Part shown: in pieces, positions 1 through 5,670 of the stretch
How positions within the stretch are numbered: the first letter of the stretch is position 1
Layout: every line of letters starts with the position of its first letter
Assembly (NCBI GenBank): GCA_016935955.1
Contig: JAFGPY010000032.1
Span: 1 to 6,305 of the forward strand
Direction: 5' to 3'
DNA: 6,305 nucleotides
Origin: Planctomycetota bacterium
Lineage (GTDB): Bacteria; Planctomycetota; Phycisphaerae; FEN-1346; JAACEH01
Position numbers and translations under genes: made by a program
Notes under the pieces: generated by a model
Told to the model about the DNA's origin: nothing
Databases searched by the model: none
The model's input: only the letters and a program-made list of their open reading frames with translations

Positions 1-207
1 CAGCACGATCTCGTCGCGGACGAAGCGGAAGGCTTCCTGCGGCGTCTTGAGGTTGGCTACGGCCTCGTCGAGCGTCAGGCCCGGCCACTCCAATTCGGCC
101 CTCAGTTCCTGCAGCGCGGGGACAATCTTCTCCGGCGGCGGCGCGTCGGCGGCGACGGTTGCGGCACAGACGAGCATCACGATCACAAGCAGGGGCGCCT
201 TGTTCAT
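1..207 (-). CDS. Secreted protein, N-terminal fragment (possibly transglutaminase-like)
   Basis: This is the first 69 codons of a minus-strand gene that continues past the left edge; no stop codon is present. It starts with ATG at 207, preceded by GGAGG (216-220 on the minus strand) at 8 nt spacing, which fixes the start. Residues 1-20 form a Sec signal peptide: a short basic start (MNK), a hydrophobic core (LLVIVMLVCAA) and an Ala-rich cleavage region near VAA|DA. The mature part begins with a Pro-rich linker, then a helical stretch ending in LKTPQEAFRFVRDEI. The 'PxxAFxFVRDEI' pattern resembles the segment that precedes the transglutaminase-like core in some planctomycete exported proteins. 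That link is from memory and weak, because the catalytic Cys, His and Asp would lie outside the window. Secretion is well supported; the function is not known. Confidence 0.8.
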   Translation of the reverse strand, partial: MNKAPLLVIVMLVCAATVAADAPPPEKIVPALQELRAELEWPGLTLDEAVANLKTPQEAFRFVRDEIVL

Positions 208-264
208 CGGGAGGTCCTCCAAGACAGGTTGGGTCGGACGACATCCGGAAATGGCTTGCCTTTC

Positions 265-293
265 ATTCTAGGACGATCTCCGTCCGGCCACAA
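265..293 (-). promoter_or_regulatory. Candidate sigma70-type promoter for the left-edge secreted gene
   Basis: On the minus strand, TTGTGG (288-293) is followed after exactly 17 nt by TAGAAT (265-270), which matches the -10 consensus at 5 of 6 positions. Transcription would start near 258, giving a leader of about 50 nt that includes the GGAGG ribosome binding site. The -35 box is only 3 of 6. Position and spacing support it; there is no other evidence. Confidence 0.45.
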
Positions 294-415
294 CCGCCGA
301 GCAAGGCGTCCGTTTGGCGCGGGTCACGGGGAACGTCGTGGAGCGCGGCCACGATCCCGACGCCTGCGTGGCACGGGGCTTCGGGAATGTGGCTCTCCGC
401 TGTGCCCATGGTCTG

Positions 416-421
416 TACAAT
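416..421 (+). promoter_or_regulatory. Candidate -10 box (TACAAT) for the barrel lipoprotein gene
   Basis: TACAAT matches the -10 consensus at 5 of 6 positions and lies 75 bp before the ATG at 496, inside the 288-bp gap between the two divergent genes. No convincing -35 hexamer sits 16-18 nt upstream (the sequence there is CTCTCC-like), so an activator or another sigma factor would be needed if it is real. The rest of the gap (208-495) shows no gene that I would support. Confidence 0.3.
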
Positions 422-495
422 GGGTCTGACGCGAGAGAGCGCCGCTTCACGGATGACGGGGCGAGGGGGGCGGCGAAGACGGGAAAGGGGTGGTC

Positions 496-1581
496 ATGAA
501 ACGCATCGAAACGGTCCGGCACTGTTGCCGCGCGGGCGTCATCATCGTCCTATTGTTGCTGGCTGGTTGTCCGACGCGGTCCCGTTCTCCGGTTCCTGCG
601 GTCGAGCCGGTTGCCGCCGGCGTCGAGAGGCACGCCCTGAGCTGGCTGACGAACATCGAGAAGTTCTACCCGGACTCCGAGCGTGCCGTGAAGGAGATTC
701 TCAAGCTCAAGGCCGCAGGCTTCATCGGCATCACCGTCAACTGGAAGGACGATGCTGTGGTCGATTGGCTGATTCCGCTGATCGAGCAGTGCGGTATGCA
801 GAAGATTCTGATTTACGGCTGGTCAACGGTTGTCTACTACGCGCCGCCGACGGTCGAGCGGGTGTGGACGGGCAAGGAGCCCGAACCGCAGAAGGGGACC
901 GCCCGATGGAAGTCGCACCGCAACTGGCTCTATGCCGACCACTGTCACACCAGGTGGGCCGACTACCCGCATCTCTACCGATCCTACCTTGTCTGCCACT
1001 CGGTCGAAGGCCATCGGTGGGACGATCTGTTCGAATTCCTGGAGGAGAAGATGGCCAGGATCAGGGCGGACATCGTGTTCTTCGACTCAGAGATCTTCGC
1101 GCCCCCCGAGAAGCAGGAGAGCCTGTACCCGGGCATCGTGACGCGGTGCGCACGCTGCGGGTCCATCGAGAAGGCCACGGCGAACTGGCGGAAGTGGGTG
1201 GCCCGGCACGAGAGCATCGTTCGCAAGTACAACCCGAATGTCAAGACCTACTACTTCCGCCCGGGAATCTACTATCCCCTGGACGCCGGCGACGGTCCCA
1301 GCCCCGGGTTCTACGAGCTTTCCCATCTCGATGACCCCATCGCCCACATGAAGGGCCTCATCGACAAGGACCCGGCCCACGCCGTCAAGGGGGGATACGT
1401 CTGGTTGATGTTCCAACCCTACAAGCAGTCGCCCATGCCGACCTCGCGGCAGGTGTACGACTGGTGCCGCTTCCTGAAGTCGCAGGGAGCCAAGGGGTTC
1501 GCGGTCTACTGCCACTCTCTGCCCTCGGACCGCGTTCTGCCCCTGGTCGAAGCCGGCCAGCGCGCTTTCACAGAACCGTAA
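496..1581 (+). CDS. Lipoprotein with a TIM-barrel, glycoside-hydrolase-like fold (family unassigned)
   Basis: Predicted 361-residue lipoprotein. The N terminus has a basic region (MKRIETVRHCCR), a hydrophobic stretch and a lipobox LAGC with the lipidated Cys at 25, then a Pro/Ser-rich linker to about residue 43. The body alternates strand-like and helix-like segments in a way that suggests a beta/alpha barrel: FIGITVNW (76-83), ILIYGWS (104-110), DIVFFDSEIF (192-201), VKTYYFRPG (249-257), GYVWLMFQPY (300-309) and GFAVYC (334-339). Asp197 and Glu199 at the end of a strand are possible acid/base residues, as in many glycosidases. A CARC motif (218-221) and other Cys may form disulfides. I do not recognise the family, so a sugar-cleaving role is inference. 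A GTG at 490 is in frame, but the ATG at 496 follows an AAAGGGG purine run at 5 nt spacing and gives a cleaner signal peptide. The gene converges on the TPR lipoprotein gene 22 bp downstream. Confidence 0.85.
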   Translation: MKRIETVRHCCRAGVIIVLLLLAGCPTRSRSPVPAVEPVAAGVERHALSWLTNIEKFYPDSERAVKEILKLKAAGFIGITVNWKDDAVVDWLIPLIEQCGMQKILIYGWSTVVYYAPPTVERVWTGKEPEPQKGTARWKSHRNWLYADHCHTRWADYPHLYRSYLVCHSVEGHRWDDLFEFLEEKMARIRADIVFFDSEIFAPPEKQESLYPGIVTRCARCGSIEKATANWRKWVARHESIVRKYNPNVKTYYFRPGIYYPLDAGDGPSPGFYELSHLDDPIAHMKGLIDKDPAHAVKGGYVWLMFQPYKQSPMPTSRQVYDWCRFLKSQGAKGFAVYCHSLPSDRVLPLVEAGQRAFTEP

Positions 1582-1603
1582 GCCGAAGATATACCGAGCG
1601 GAC

Positions 1604-2218
1604 TCACGGACCGTCGGAGCCTTGCGGGGTCATGGGCGCCGGGGCACCGGGGCCGCCGACGGAAGCTTCGAACTTCGCGTTCAGTGTCTCCAGCAGCGAC
1701 GCGGCCTGCTCGTTGTTCGGATTGTAGTTCAGCGCCTGTTGCAGCAGGCCGACGGTCTTGGCCACTTCGCCGGCGACCATGCTGCTCGTGGCGGCATCGT
1801 AGCAGGCCGTCGAGGCCTGCAGCAGCGTCGCCTCGCGGGCACTGGCCGCTACGTCGCACTTCGGGTCCATCGACAGGGCCTCGTTGTAACAGCGAATGGC
1901 CTCATCCCAGTTCCTGGCGTTGCGGAACGTATTGCCCTTCTGGTAGGCGATCATGGCCTTGGCCCGGTTCACGCGGTTGCGGAACGCTGGGCAGGCGTTC
2001 AAGTCGGGGTGCAGCGTCTGGGCCGAGACGTAACGGTCCAGGGCCTGGGAGTATTCGTCCTGGAGCATGTGCGTGTCGCCCGCGCGGACGTTGAGGTCGT
2101 CGATCACGGCGTCCGCACCGGGCGACGGGGGCGGACACCTGTTGCTGGAGACCGCGATGCACCCGGGCAGTCCCGACACCACGACGGCACACAGACAGAG
2201 CACGAGCGAACGTTGCAT
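1604..2218 (-). CDS. TPR-repeat lipoprotein
   Basis: Predicted 204-residue envelope protein. Residues 1-20 are a lipoprotein-type signal (basic MQR, hydrophobic core, then GLPGC with Cys20). Pro at -2 of the lipobox is unusual, so plain secretion is an alternative. Three tetratricopeptide-like units follow: about 44-73 (ending TLHPDL), 89-122 (the clearest: GNTFRNARNWDEAIRCYNEA, then LSMDPK) and 136-169 (ending ALNYNPNN). The C terminus is a short Gly/Pro/Ala tail. TPRs are protein-binding scaffolds; the partner cannot be told from the sequence. The ATG at 2218 is chosen because GAGAGGA lies 7 nt upstream and it begins the signal peptide. Upstream in-frame starts would place about 34 non-signal residues ahead of the hydrophobic segment and would start close to or within the TATAAT box. 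It lies downstream of the ankyrin gene on the same strand but has its own candidate promoter. Confidence 0.88.
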   Translation of the reverse strand: MQRSLVLCLCAVVVSGLPGCIAVSSNRCPPPSPGADAVIDDLNVRAGDTHMLQDEYSQALDRYVSAQTLHPDLNACPAFRNRVNRAKAMIAYQKGNTFRNARNWDEAIRCYNEALSMDPKCDVAASAREATLLQASTACYDAATSSMVAGEVAKTVGLLQQALNYNPNNEQAASLLETLNAKFEASVGGPGAPAPMTPQGSDGP

Positions 2219-2290
2219 GGCATGGTCCTCTCTTGTATCCAGAATGTACTGCCGATGAGTCACCCTGGTCCCGCCGACCGGGCACAACAG

Positions 2291-2296
2291 ATTATA
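2291..2296 (-). promoter_or_regulatory. Perfect -10 box (TATAAT) upstream of the TPR lipoprotein gene
   Basis: The minus strand reads TATAAT, a perfect -10 hexamer, within an AT-richer patch (about 2290-2335) of otherwise GC-rich DNA. The -35 region is weak: GTGAAT at 18 nt or TGAATA at 17 nt spacing, each about 3 of 6. Transcription would begin near 2284, leaving a leader of about 65 nt before the ATG at 2218. This suggests that the TPR gene is transcribed independently of the ankyrin gene upstream. Confidence 0.5.
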
Positions 2297-2380
2297 CGTA
2301 AGCGGCGAACGATTATTCACGAGAAAACCCGTAGTCGCGCGGCCGGGCGCCGTGCCTGCCCTGTTGAGACATGTTGCACA

Positions 2381-2395
2381 CCCTGCACAGCAGGG
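2381..2395 (-). terminator. Small hairpin between the ankyrin and TPR genes, possible weak terminator
   Basis: CCCTGC-ACA-GCAGGG forms a perfect 6-bp stem with a 3-nt loop, 34 bp beyond the stop codon of the ankyrin gene in the direction of its transcription. No T-tract follows on the minus strand (TGTGCAAC), so intrinsic termination would be weak. A 10-bp palindrome AGGACGTCCT lies closer to the stop (2413-2422). The rest of this 210-bp gap holds only the TATAAT box and leader of the TPR gene. Confidence 0.25.
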
Positions 2396-2428
2396 CCGCA
2401 GAGCGCCGCTCCAGGACGTCCTGCACGT

Positions 2429-3097
2429 CTACTGCGTCGCCCCGGCGGCAAGGAGCATCTTGCGGATCTTCTCGTGACGTTTCAGGTGCGTGGCCAGGCC
2501 GAGCGGCCGCTGCTTGGCTTTGTCCATGGCGTTGACGTCGGCGCCGGCGCGGATCAGCATCGCGACGCAGGCCTCCTCGCCGAAGCGCACGGCCTCGTGC
2601 AGCGGCGTGCTCCCGTTTTCATCGGCCGCATTGACGTCGGCCTTGCGGGCGATGAGCAGTTCGACCACGGGCTTGTGGCCGTGAGTGGCGGCCCAGTACA
2701 GGGGCGTGCGGCCCCAGCGGTCGCGGGCGTCGATCTCCGCGCCGCGGTCCAGCAGCATCTCGGCCGTCGGAGCATGGCCGCGCTCGCAAGCCCAGCATAG
2801 CGGCCGCCAGGAGTTCTTGTGCTTGGCTTCGATGTCCGCGCCGCGCTCCAGCAGCATGACGGCCACCTTGGTCTTACCCTCCATGGCCGCAACGTGGATC
2901 GGCTGGGCGCCCTCGTCATTGACGGTGTCGACCCAGTCGTCGTGGCGGCCGAGCATGTTCTCGACCTCCGAGATGTTGCCGCCGTGGACGGCCAGAAAGA
3001 ACGACTGCTTCTCCTTGGTGTAACATCCGCCGAGCCCTGCGACCATGGCCGCAAGCACGACGGCCGCCAGACAGACGCGTGTGAATGGGGTGTTCAT
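2429..3097 (-). CDS. Ankyrin-repeat lipoprotein
   Basis: Predicted 222-residue lipoprotein. The signal peptide ends in LGGC with Cys25, a good lipobox. The rest is an almost uninterrupted ankyrin solenoid with strict 33-residue spacing: a degenerate capping repeat at about 29-61, then repeats at 62-94 (QPIHVAAMEG), 95-127 (RPLCWACERGH), 128-160 (TPLYWAATHGH), 161-193 (TPLHEAVRFG) and a C-terminal cap at 194-222 (RPLGLATHLKR). Ends such as LLERGADIEA and LIRAGADVNA are textbook ankyrin. Such domains bind proteins; the lipid anchor places this one at a membrane facing the periplasm or outside. The start at 3097 follows GGAGG at 8 nt spacing. An in-frame TTG at 3169 would lie in the predicted -35 box and put 24 extra residues before the signal peptide, so it was not used. 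The gene is divergent from the transglutaminase-like gene. Confidence 0.92.
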   Translation of the reverse strand: MNTPFTRVCLAAVVLAAMVAGLGGCYTKEKQSFFLAVHGGNISEVENMLGRHDDWVDTVNDEGAQPIHVAAMEGKTKVAVMLLERGADIEAKHKNSWRPLCWACERGHAPTAEMLLDRGAEIDARDRWGRTPLYWAATHGHKPVVELLIARKADVNAADENGSTPLHEAVRFGEEACVAMLIRAGADVNAMDKAKQRPLGLATHLKRHEKIRKMLLAAGATQ

Positions 3098-3140
3098 GCC
3101 GGTAGCCTCCAGGACGTGTGTGCCGAATGCCGCAACAGCC

Positions 3141-3169
3141 AAGGTATCACCCGGACCAGAGCGGGTCAA
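3141..3169 (-). promoter_or_regulatory. Candidate promoter for the ankyrin lipoprotein gene
   Basis: The minus strand carries TTGACC (3164-3169, 5 of 6 to the -35 consensus), a 17-nt spacer and TACCTT (3141-3146, 3 of 6 to the -10 consensus). Predicted transcription starts near 3134, about 37 nt before the ATG. The spacing and -35 are good; the -10 is poor. Confidence 0.4.
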
Positions 3170-3240
3170 GCGTCAAGGGGGGCGCAGGCCGCAGGGCCTC
3201 GCGGCCGGCGCGCTACGGCGGCACCGGCGCGTCGCACTTT

Positions 3241-3273
3241 GGCCTTGAAGGCCGCTGCGCGCTTGCCTATCCT
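3241..3273 (+). promoter_or_regulatory. Candidate promoter with an overlapping dyad for the transglutaminase-like gene
   Basis: TTGAAG (3245-3250) and TATCCT (3268-3273) are separated by exactly 17 nt, each 4 of 6 to consensus. The start would be near 3280, giving a leader of about 55 nt with AGGGGG as ribosome binding site. The -35 hexamer sits inside a perfect dyad, GGCCTT-G-AAGGCC (3241-3253), which could be an operator or chance in GC-rich DNA. Between this and the divergent ankyrin promoter (about 3170-3240) there is only GC-rich sequence with short inverted repeats, such as GGCCGC/GCGGCC at 3187-3206. Confidence 0.4.
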
Positions 3274-3335
3274 GTCGTGCGTTGCACGTTGCAGGTCGGC
3301 GGGTTCCAGGACTTCCCGCATGTCAGGGGGTGGCC

Positions 3336-4556
3336 ATGAGGGCGCGGATACTGTTTGTGGCGCTGGCGGCGCTGGGTTGCTGCGCGGGCACGGTTGCGGC
3401 CGAGACCTACGGTCTGGCCAAAGCCAGGCAGACGCGGCAACTGGCCATCGAGCGGCACTACGACATTCCGGTTCGCAAGGGCAAGAAGGCGGTCGCCGCC
3501 ATTCCGGCCATGATGAGTTTCTGGGGATCGACCCACGAGCAGGTCATCCGCAAGTCGGAGCTCAGTTACAGTATCCAGCCCGATCAGGTCAGGGTTACGG
3601 CCGACGACCGGGGCATGCCGCGCCGCAACTACGAGTTGACCTGGAACGCGCCGGACACCAACACGATCAGCGTGACGCAGACGATGCTGGTCGATATCAC
3701 GATCCGCAACCGGCTCTACACGCAGGCCCGGGTGCCGTACGCGCCCGCGATTCTCCAGCGCTACGCCTCATCGCTGGGCAACGGCGAAGACATCAACATC
3801 GACAATCCGAAGGTGGAAGCCATCGGCAAGCAGATCCTGAAGAAGACCAGACTCGGCGAGGCGGTTGTGGAAGAGGTCTGCGACTGGATCAACGAGAACA
3901 TCAAGTTCGAACTCAACACGCCGCAGAACTCCGACGGCGTGCTGCAGGGCGGCAAGGCGAGTTGCGGCGGCATGTCGCACCTGGCCTGCGCGATCCTGCG
4001 GAAGATCGGCATTCCGGCCGAATTCGTCGCGGGCAAGTTCATCAACGGCACCATCGGCCACGGCTACATGGAGGTCTACTTCCCGGATGCCGGCTGGGTC
4101 TTCTACGACCTGTCGAACCACGAGCGCGGCTTCAAGACTCACGACGTGCTGATGACCGCCGGCTACAGTTACCGCGTCGGCAACGGGCAGTCCTACAAGT
4201 GGCACACCGGCTACTTCTGTGACGAGAAGGACGTCGCGGCCTTCAGCGACAAGTACGACCGGACCGCGCGTCCGATCCGCCCGGGACCCAAAGGCGAGGA
4301 GTGCCTTGGCGTCGCCGTCACTCATCGCCGCCCATCGAGCAACGTTCCCGTGCGGCACCTGTCGCTGCGGGAACTGATCATGGACCTCTCGGTTCCGCCC
4401 GGTCCGCGGCCCTACAAATCCATGCCCCAGGTCGCCGTCGAGGAGGAGCCGGCCGCGGACGAGACGCCTCCTGCGACCGACGCCGAGGAATCCGCCTCGC
4501 CGGCTCCTGCCGAGTCGCCCTCGTCGACCCCTGCCGGCGGGAGCCAGACTCCGTAA
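3336..4556 (+). CDS. Exported transglutaminase-like (papain-fold) protein
   Basis: Predicted 406 residues. Residues 1-22 are a Sec signal peptide with a likely cut at VAA|ET. A region of about 130 residues (about 23-155) precedes a transglutaminase-like core. The core shows the full Cys-His-Asp triad in order: Cys210 in KASCGGMSHLACAILRKIGI (208-226 region), His242 in IGHGYMEVYF, and Asp258 in WVFYDLSN. The segment VCDWINENIKFEL (181-193) is the typical lead-in helix. The family includes protein cross-linkers, amidases and cysteine proteases acting outside the cytoplasm, so the substrate is open; peptide or protein cleavage or cross-linking in the envelope is the reasonable guess. The C-terminal tail (about 366-406) is acidic and rich in Pro, Ala, Ser and Glu, likely disordered. 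ATG 3336 has AGGGGG 5 nt upstream and starts the signal peptide; a TTG at 3282 lies near the predicted transcription start. Confidence 0.9.
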   Translation: MRARILFVALAALGCCAGTVAAETYGLAKARQTRQLAIERHYDIPVRKGKKAVAAIPAMMSFWGSTHEQVIRKSELSYSIQPDQVRVTADDRGMPRRNYELTWNAPDTNTISVTQTMLVDITIRNRLYTQARVPYAPAILQRYASSLGNGEDINIDNPKVEAIGKQILKKTRLGEAVVEEVCDWINENIKFELNTPQNSDGVLQGGKASCGGMSHLACAILRKIGIPAEFVAGKFINGTIGHGYMEVYFPDAGWVFYDLSNHERGFKTHDVLMTAGYSYRVGNGQSYKWHTGYFCDEKDVAAFSDKYDRTARPIRPGPKGEECLGVAVTHRRPSSNVPVRHLSLRELIMDLSVPPGPRPYKSMPQVAVEEEPAADETPPATDAEESASPAPAESPSSTPAGGSQTP

Positions 4557-4561
4557 GAGGC

Positions 4562-4616
4562 GGCCGCCGTCGGGCGGCCTGCGGGGCCGGGTTCTGCGGC
4601 ACGTGCGGCACGTTTT
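4562..4616 (+). terminator. Possible terminator region after the transglutaminase-like gene
   Basis: Six bases after the stop codon, GGCCGCC-GTCG-GGCGGCC (4562-4579) forms a perfect 7-bp GC stem with a tetraloop, but no T-run follows directly. Further on, two tandem copies of TGCGGCACG (4595-4612) can fold as a small ACGTG-CGG-CACGT stem ending in TTTTC (4613-4617), which looks more like a weak intrinsic terminator. Either or both could end the transcript. From 4618 to the PEP-CTERM promoter near 4738 I see nothing else that I can support. Confidence 0.4.
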
Positions 4617-4737
4617 CTGTCACTATTCTCAGCCCATCGCACAGCCCGCGGGGATTTTTCATTTCCCCAAGAGGCGTCATAACTCATTGGCATGAAGCAC
4701 ATTGCGTGGTTGTCGTGCGGTCGGGCCGTGCCCCGAT

Positions 4738-4765
4738 TTGGCATTGGCGGCACCATCCCTATACT
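4738..4765 (+). promoter_or_regulatory. Strong sigma70-type promoter for the PEP-CTERM gene
   Basis: TTGGCA (4738-4743, 5 of 6) and TATACT (4760-4765, 5 of 6) are separated by 16 nt. The start would be near 4772, giving a leader of about 76 nt that begins almost immediately with the hairpin at 4781-4801. It is among the best two promoters in the window. Confidence 0.6.
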
Positions 4766-4780
4766 TTGCGGCAGATGCGA

Positions 4781-4801
4781 GGCCGCCTGATTCGGGCGGC
4801 C
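4781..4801 (+). promoter_or_regulatory. 5'-leader hairpin of the PEP-CTERM mRNA
   Basis: GGCCGCC-TGATTCG-GGCGGCC is a perfect 7-bp stem, extendable by a T-G wobble and a G-C pair to about 9 bp with a 3-nt loop. It would begin within about 10 nt of the predicted mRNA 5' end and lies 31 nt before the AAGGGGG ribosome binding site. Without a T-tract and downstream of the promoter, it is more likely an mRNA-stability or leader element than a terminator. Its arms are identical to those of the hairpin at 4562-4579. Confidence 0.45.
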
Positions 4802-4847
4802 GCCATTCATGGGGACGAACAGCCAATTCCTTAAGGGGGAAAGTCGA

Positions 4848-5555
4848 ATGAAAACGGCTTGCACGATGATTCTGGTTCTGACGGTCGGCGCTTCTGTCGC
4901 GATGGCCGATCTGGTCGACAGTTCGTTTGACAGTGCCATTGTCCAGCAGGGCACCTGGCAGGCCGGCACGGACGCCGCGGGCGTCTGGTACGGTCTGGGC
5001 TACTCCAGCAGCAGCGGCTACGCCGACCTGGTGGACGTCCAGCAGGGCAATCGCACCAAGGACATGAACGAGGCCCGGCGAAGCCTGTTCCAGGCCATCG
5101 AGTTGACCGAGGCCGGCGACTTCACGTGGTCGCTGGACTGCATGCTGACCGAGTACAACACCGAGTACTGCTACTGGCAGGCCTACCTGATGAAGGACGG
5201 CGCGACGATCGACCTGGTCGGCGGGCCCAACTATCAGCAGGGGCTCAACAAGAGCAAGCTGATTCAGAGCACGGTGGACTACGCCCCGGCCGACAAGGAC
5301 GGCGATCAGTGGTACAGCTACGAGCAGCACTTCACGATCACGGACAAGGATGTCGAGAAGTACGATTACATCGGCTTCGTGCTGGTCGGTTCGCGCCATG
5401 ACGGCGAGATTTTGGCCTACGATAACGTGAGCACGAACTATGGCGGCGGCGGGGCCTCGGCGGCCTGTTCGCCGGAAGTTCCCGAGCCGGCGACCATGGT
5501 CCTTCTGGGCGCGGGCCTGGGCGCCCTGCTGATCCGGAGGAAACGAGCGGCCTGA
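4848..5555 (+). CDS. PEP-CTERM sorting-domain exoprotein
   Basis: Predicted 235 residues. Residues 1-20 are a Sec signal peptide (cut near AMA|DL). The C terminus (211-235) is a textbook PEP-CTERM tag: the motif VPEPAT, a hydrophobic segment (MVLLGAGLGALLI) and a basic end (RRKR). In known systems this tag is recognised and cut by exosortase (EpsH/XrtA type), and the protein is delivered to the cell surface or extracellular matrix; no exosortase is in this window. The passenger (about 21-200) is rich in Trp, Tyr and Gly with alternating strands (GDFTWSLDCML, YDYIGFVLVG) and ends in LAYDNVS, a pattern common in jelly-roll, carbohydrate-binding-like exoproteins, though the family was not identified. 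A Gly-rich hinge (GGGG, 199-202) precedes the tag. ATG 4848 is preceded by AAGGGGG at 8 nt. The gene has its own promoter and a leader hairpin. Confidence 0.93.
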   Translation: MKTACTMILVLTVGASVAMADLVDSSFDSAIVQQGTWQAGTDAAGVWYGLGYSSSSGYADLVDVQQGNRTKDMNEARRSLFQAIELTEAGDFTWSLDCMLTEYNTEYCYWQAYLMKDGATIDLVGGPNYQQGLNKSKLIQSTVDYAPADKDGDQWYSYEQHFTITDKDVEKYDYIGFVLVGSRHDGEILAYDNVSTNYGGGGASAACSPEVPEPATMVLLGAGLGALLIRRKRAA

Positions 5556-5558
5556 CCC

Positions 5559-5580
5559 ACGCGTCTTACGCGTTTGCTGT
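5559..5580 (+). terminator. Probable terminator of the PEP-CTERM gene
   Basis: ACGCGT-CTT-ACGCGT, a 6-bp perfect stem with a 3-nt loop, begins 4 nt after the stop codon and is followed by TTGCTGT, a short T-rich run. Position and form suit an intrinsic terminator, although the stem is short and the T-run imperfect. Confidence 0.45.
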
Positions 5581-5582
5581 AA

Positions 5583-5612
5583 ACACTCTACCCCACCCTC
5601 TTCACACTCTAC
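5583..5612 (+). repeat. 9-bp direct repeat ACACTCTAC, two copies 21 bp apart
   Basis: ACACTCTAC occurs at 5583-5591 and again at 5604-5612, start-to-start 21 bp, about two helical turns, in a pyrimidine-rich stretch. The second copy runs into the left arm of the large inverted repeat at 5609. It could be a protein-binding pair or chance. Confidence 0.4.
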
Positions 5613-5653
5613 TGCCCGGTGGCAGGGCCCTGTGCCCGCCCACCGGGCAGTAG
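5609..5653. repeat. Large perfect inverted repeat, 14-bp arms
   Basis: CTACTGCCCGGTGG (5609-5622) and its exact reverse complement (5640-5653) flank a 17-nt centre. The centre begins with the 10-bp palindrome CAGGGCCCTG (5623-5632). As RNA this would be a very stable stem-loop about 55 nt downstream of the PEP-CTERM stop codon. Neither strand has a T-tract next to it, so it may be a backup terminator, a 3'-end stability element or a protein site. Confidence 0.7.
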
Positions 5654-5670
5654 GCTTCCGGCCGGGGTTA

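Noticed and set aside
210..220. GGAGG next to CCTCC as a self-sequestering ribosome binding site
   Set aside because: The two halves are separated by a single base, so a hairpin cannot form without losing most of the pairs; it is probably coincidence.
159..1334. Long plus-strand open frame (391 codons) overlapping the barrel lipoprotein
   Set aside because: It is rich in Arg, Gly and Pro with no domain pattern, and overlaps the better-supported lipoprotein frame; it is typical of a high-GC shadow frame.
2819..4222. 467-codon plus-strand open frame spanning the ankyrin and transglutaminase-like genes
   Set aside because: It crosses two clear genes and the divergent promoter region and shows no domain of its own.
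4688..4705. Possible sigma54 promoter (TGGCAT ... TTGC) before the PEP-CTERM gene
   Set aside because: PEP-CTERM genes can be RpoN-controlled in some bacteria, so this was examined, but the GG and GC elements are 3 nt too far apart. The TTGGCA/TATACT pair downstream is a better promoter.
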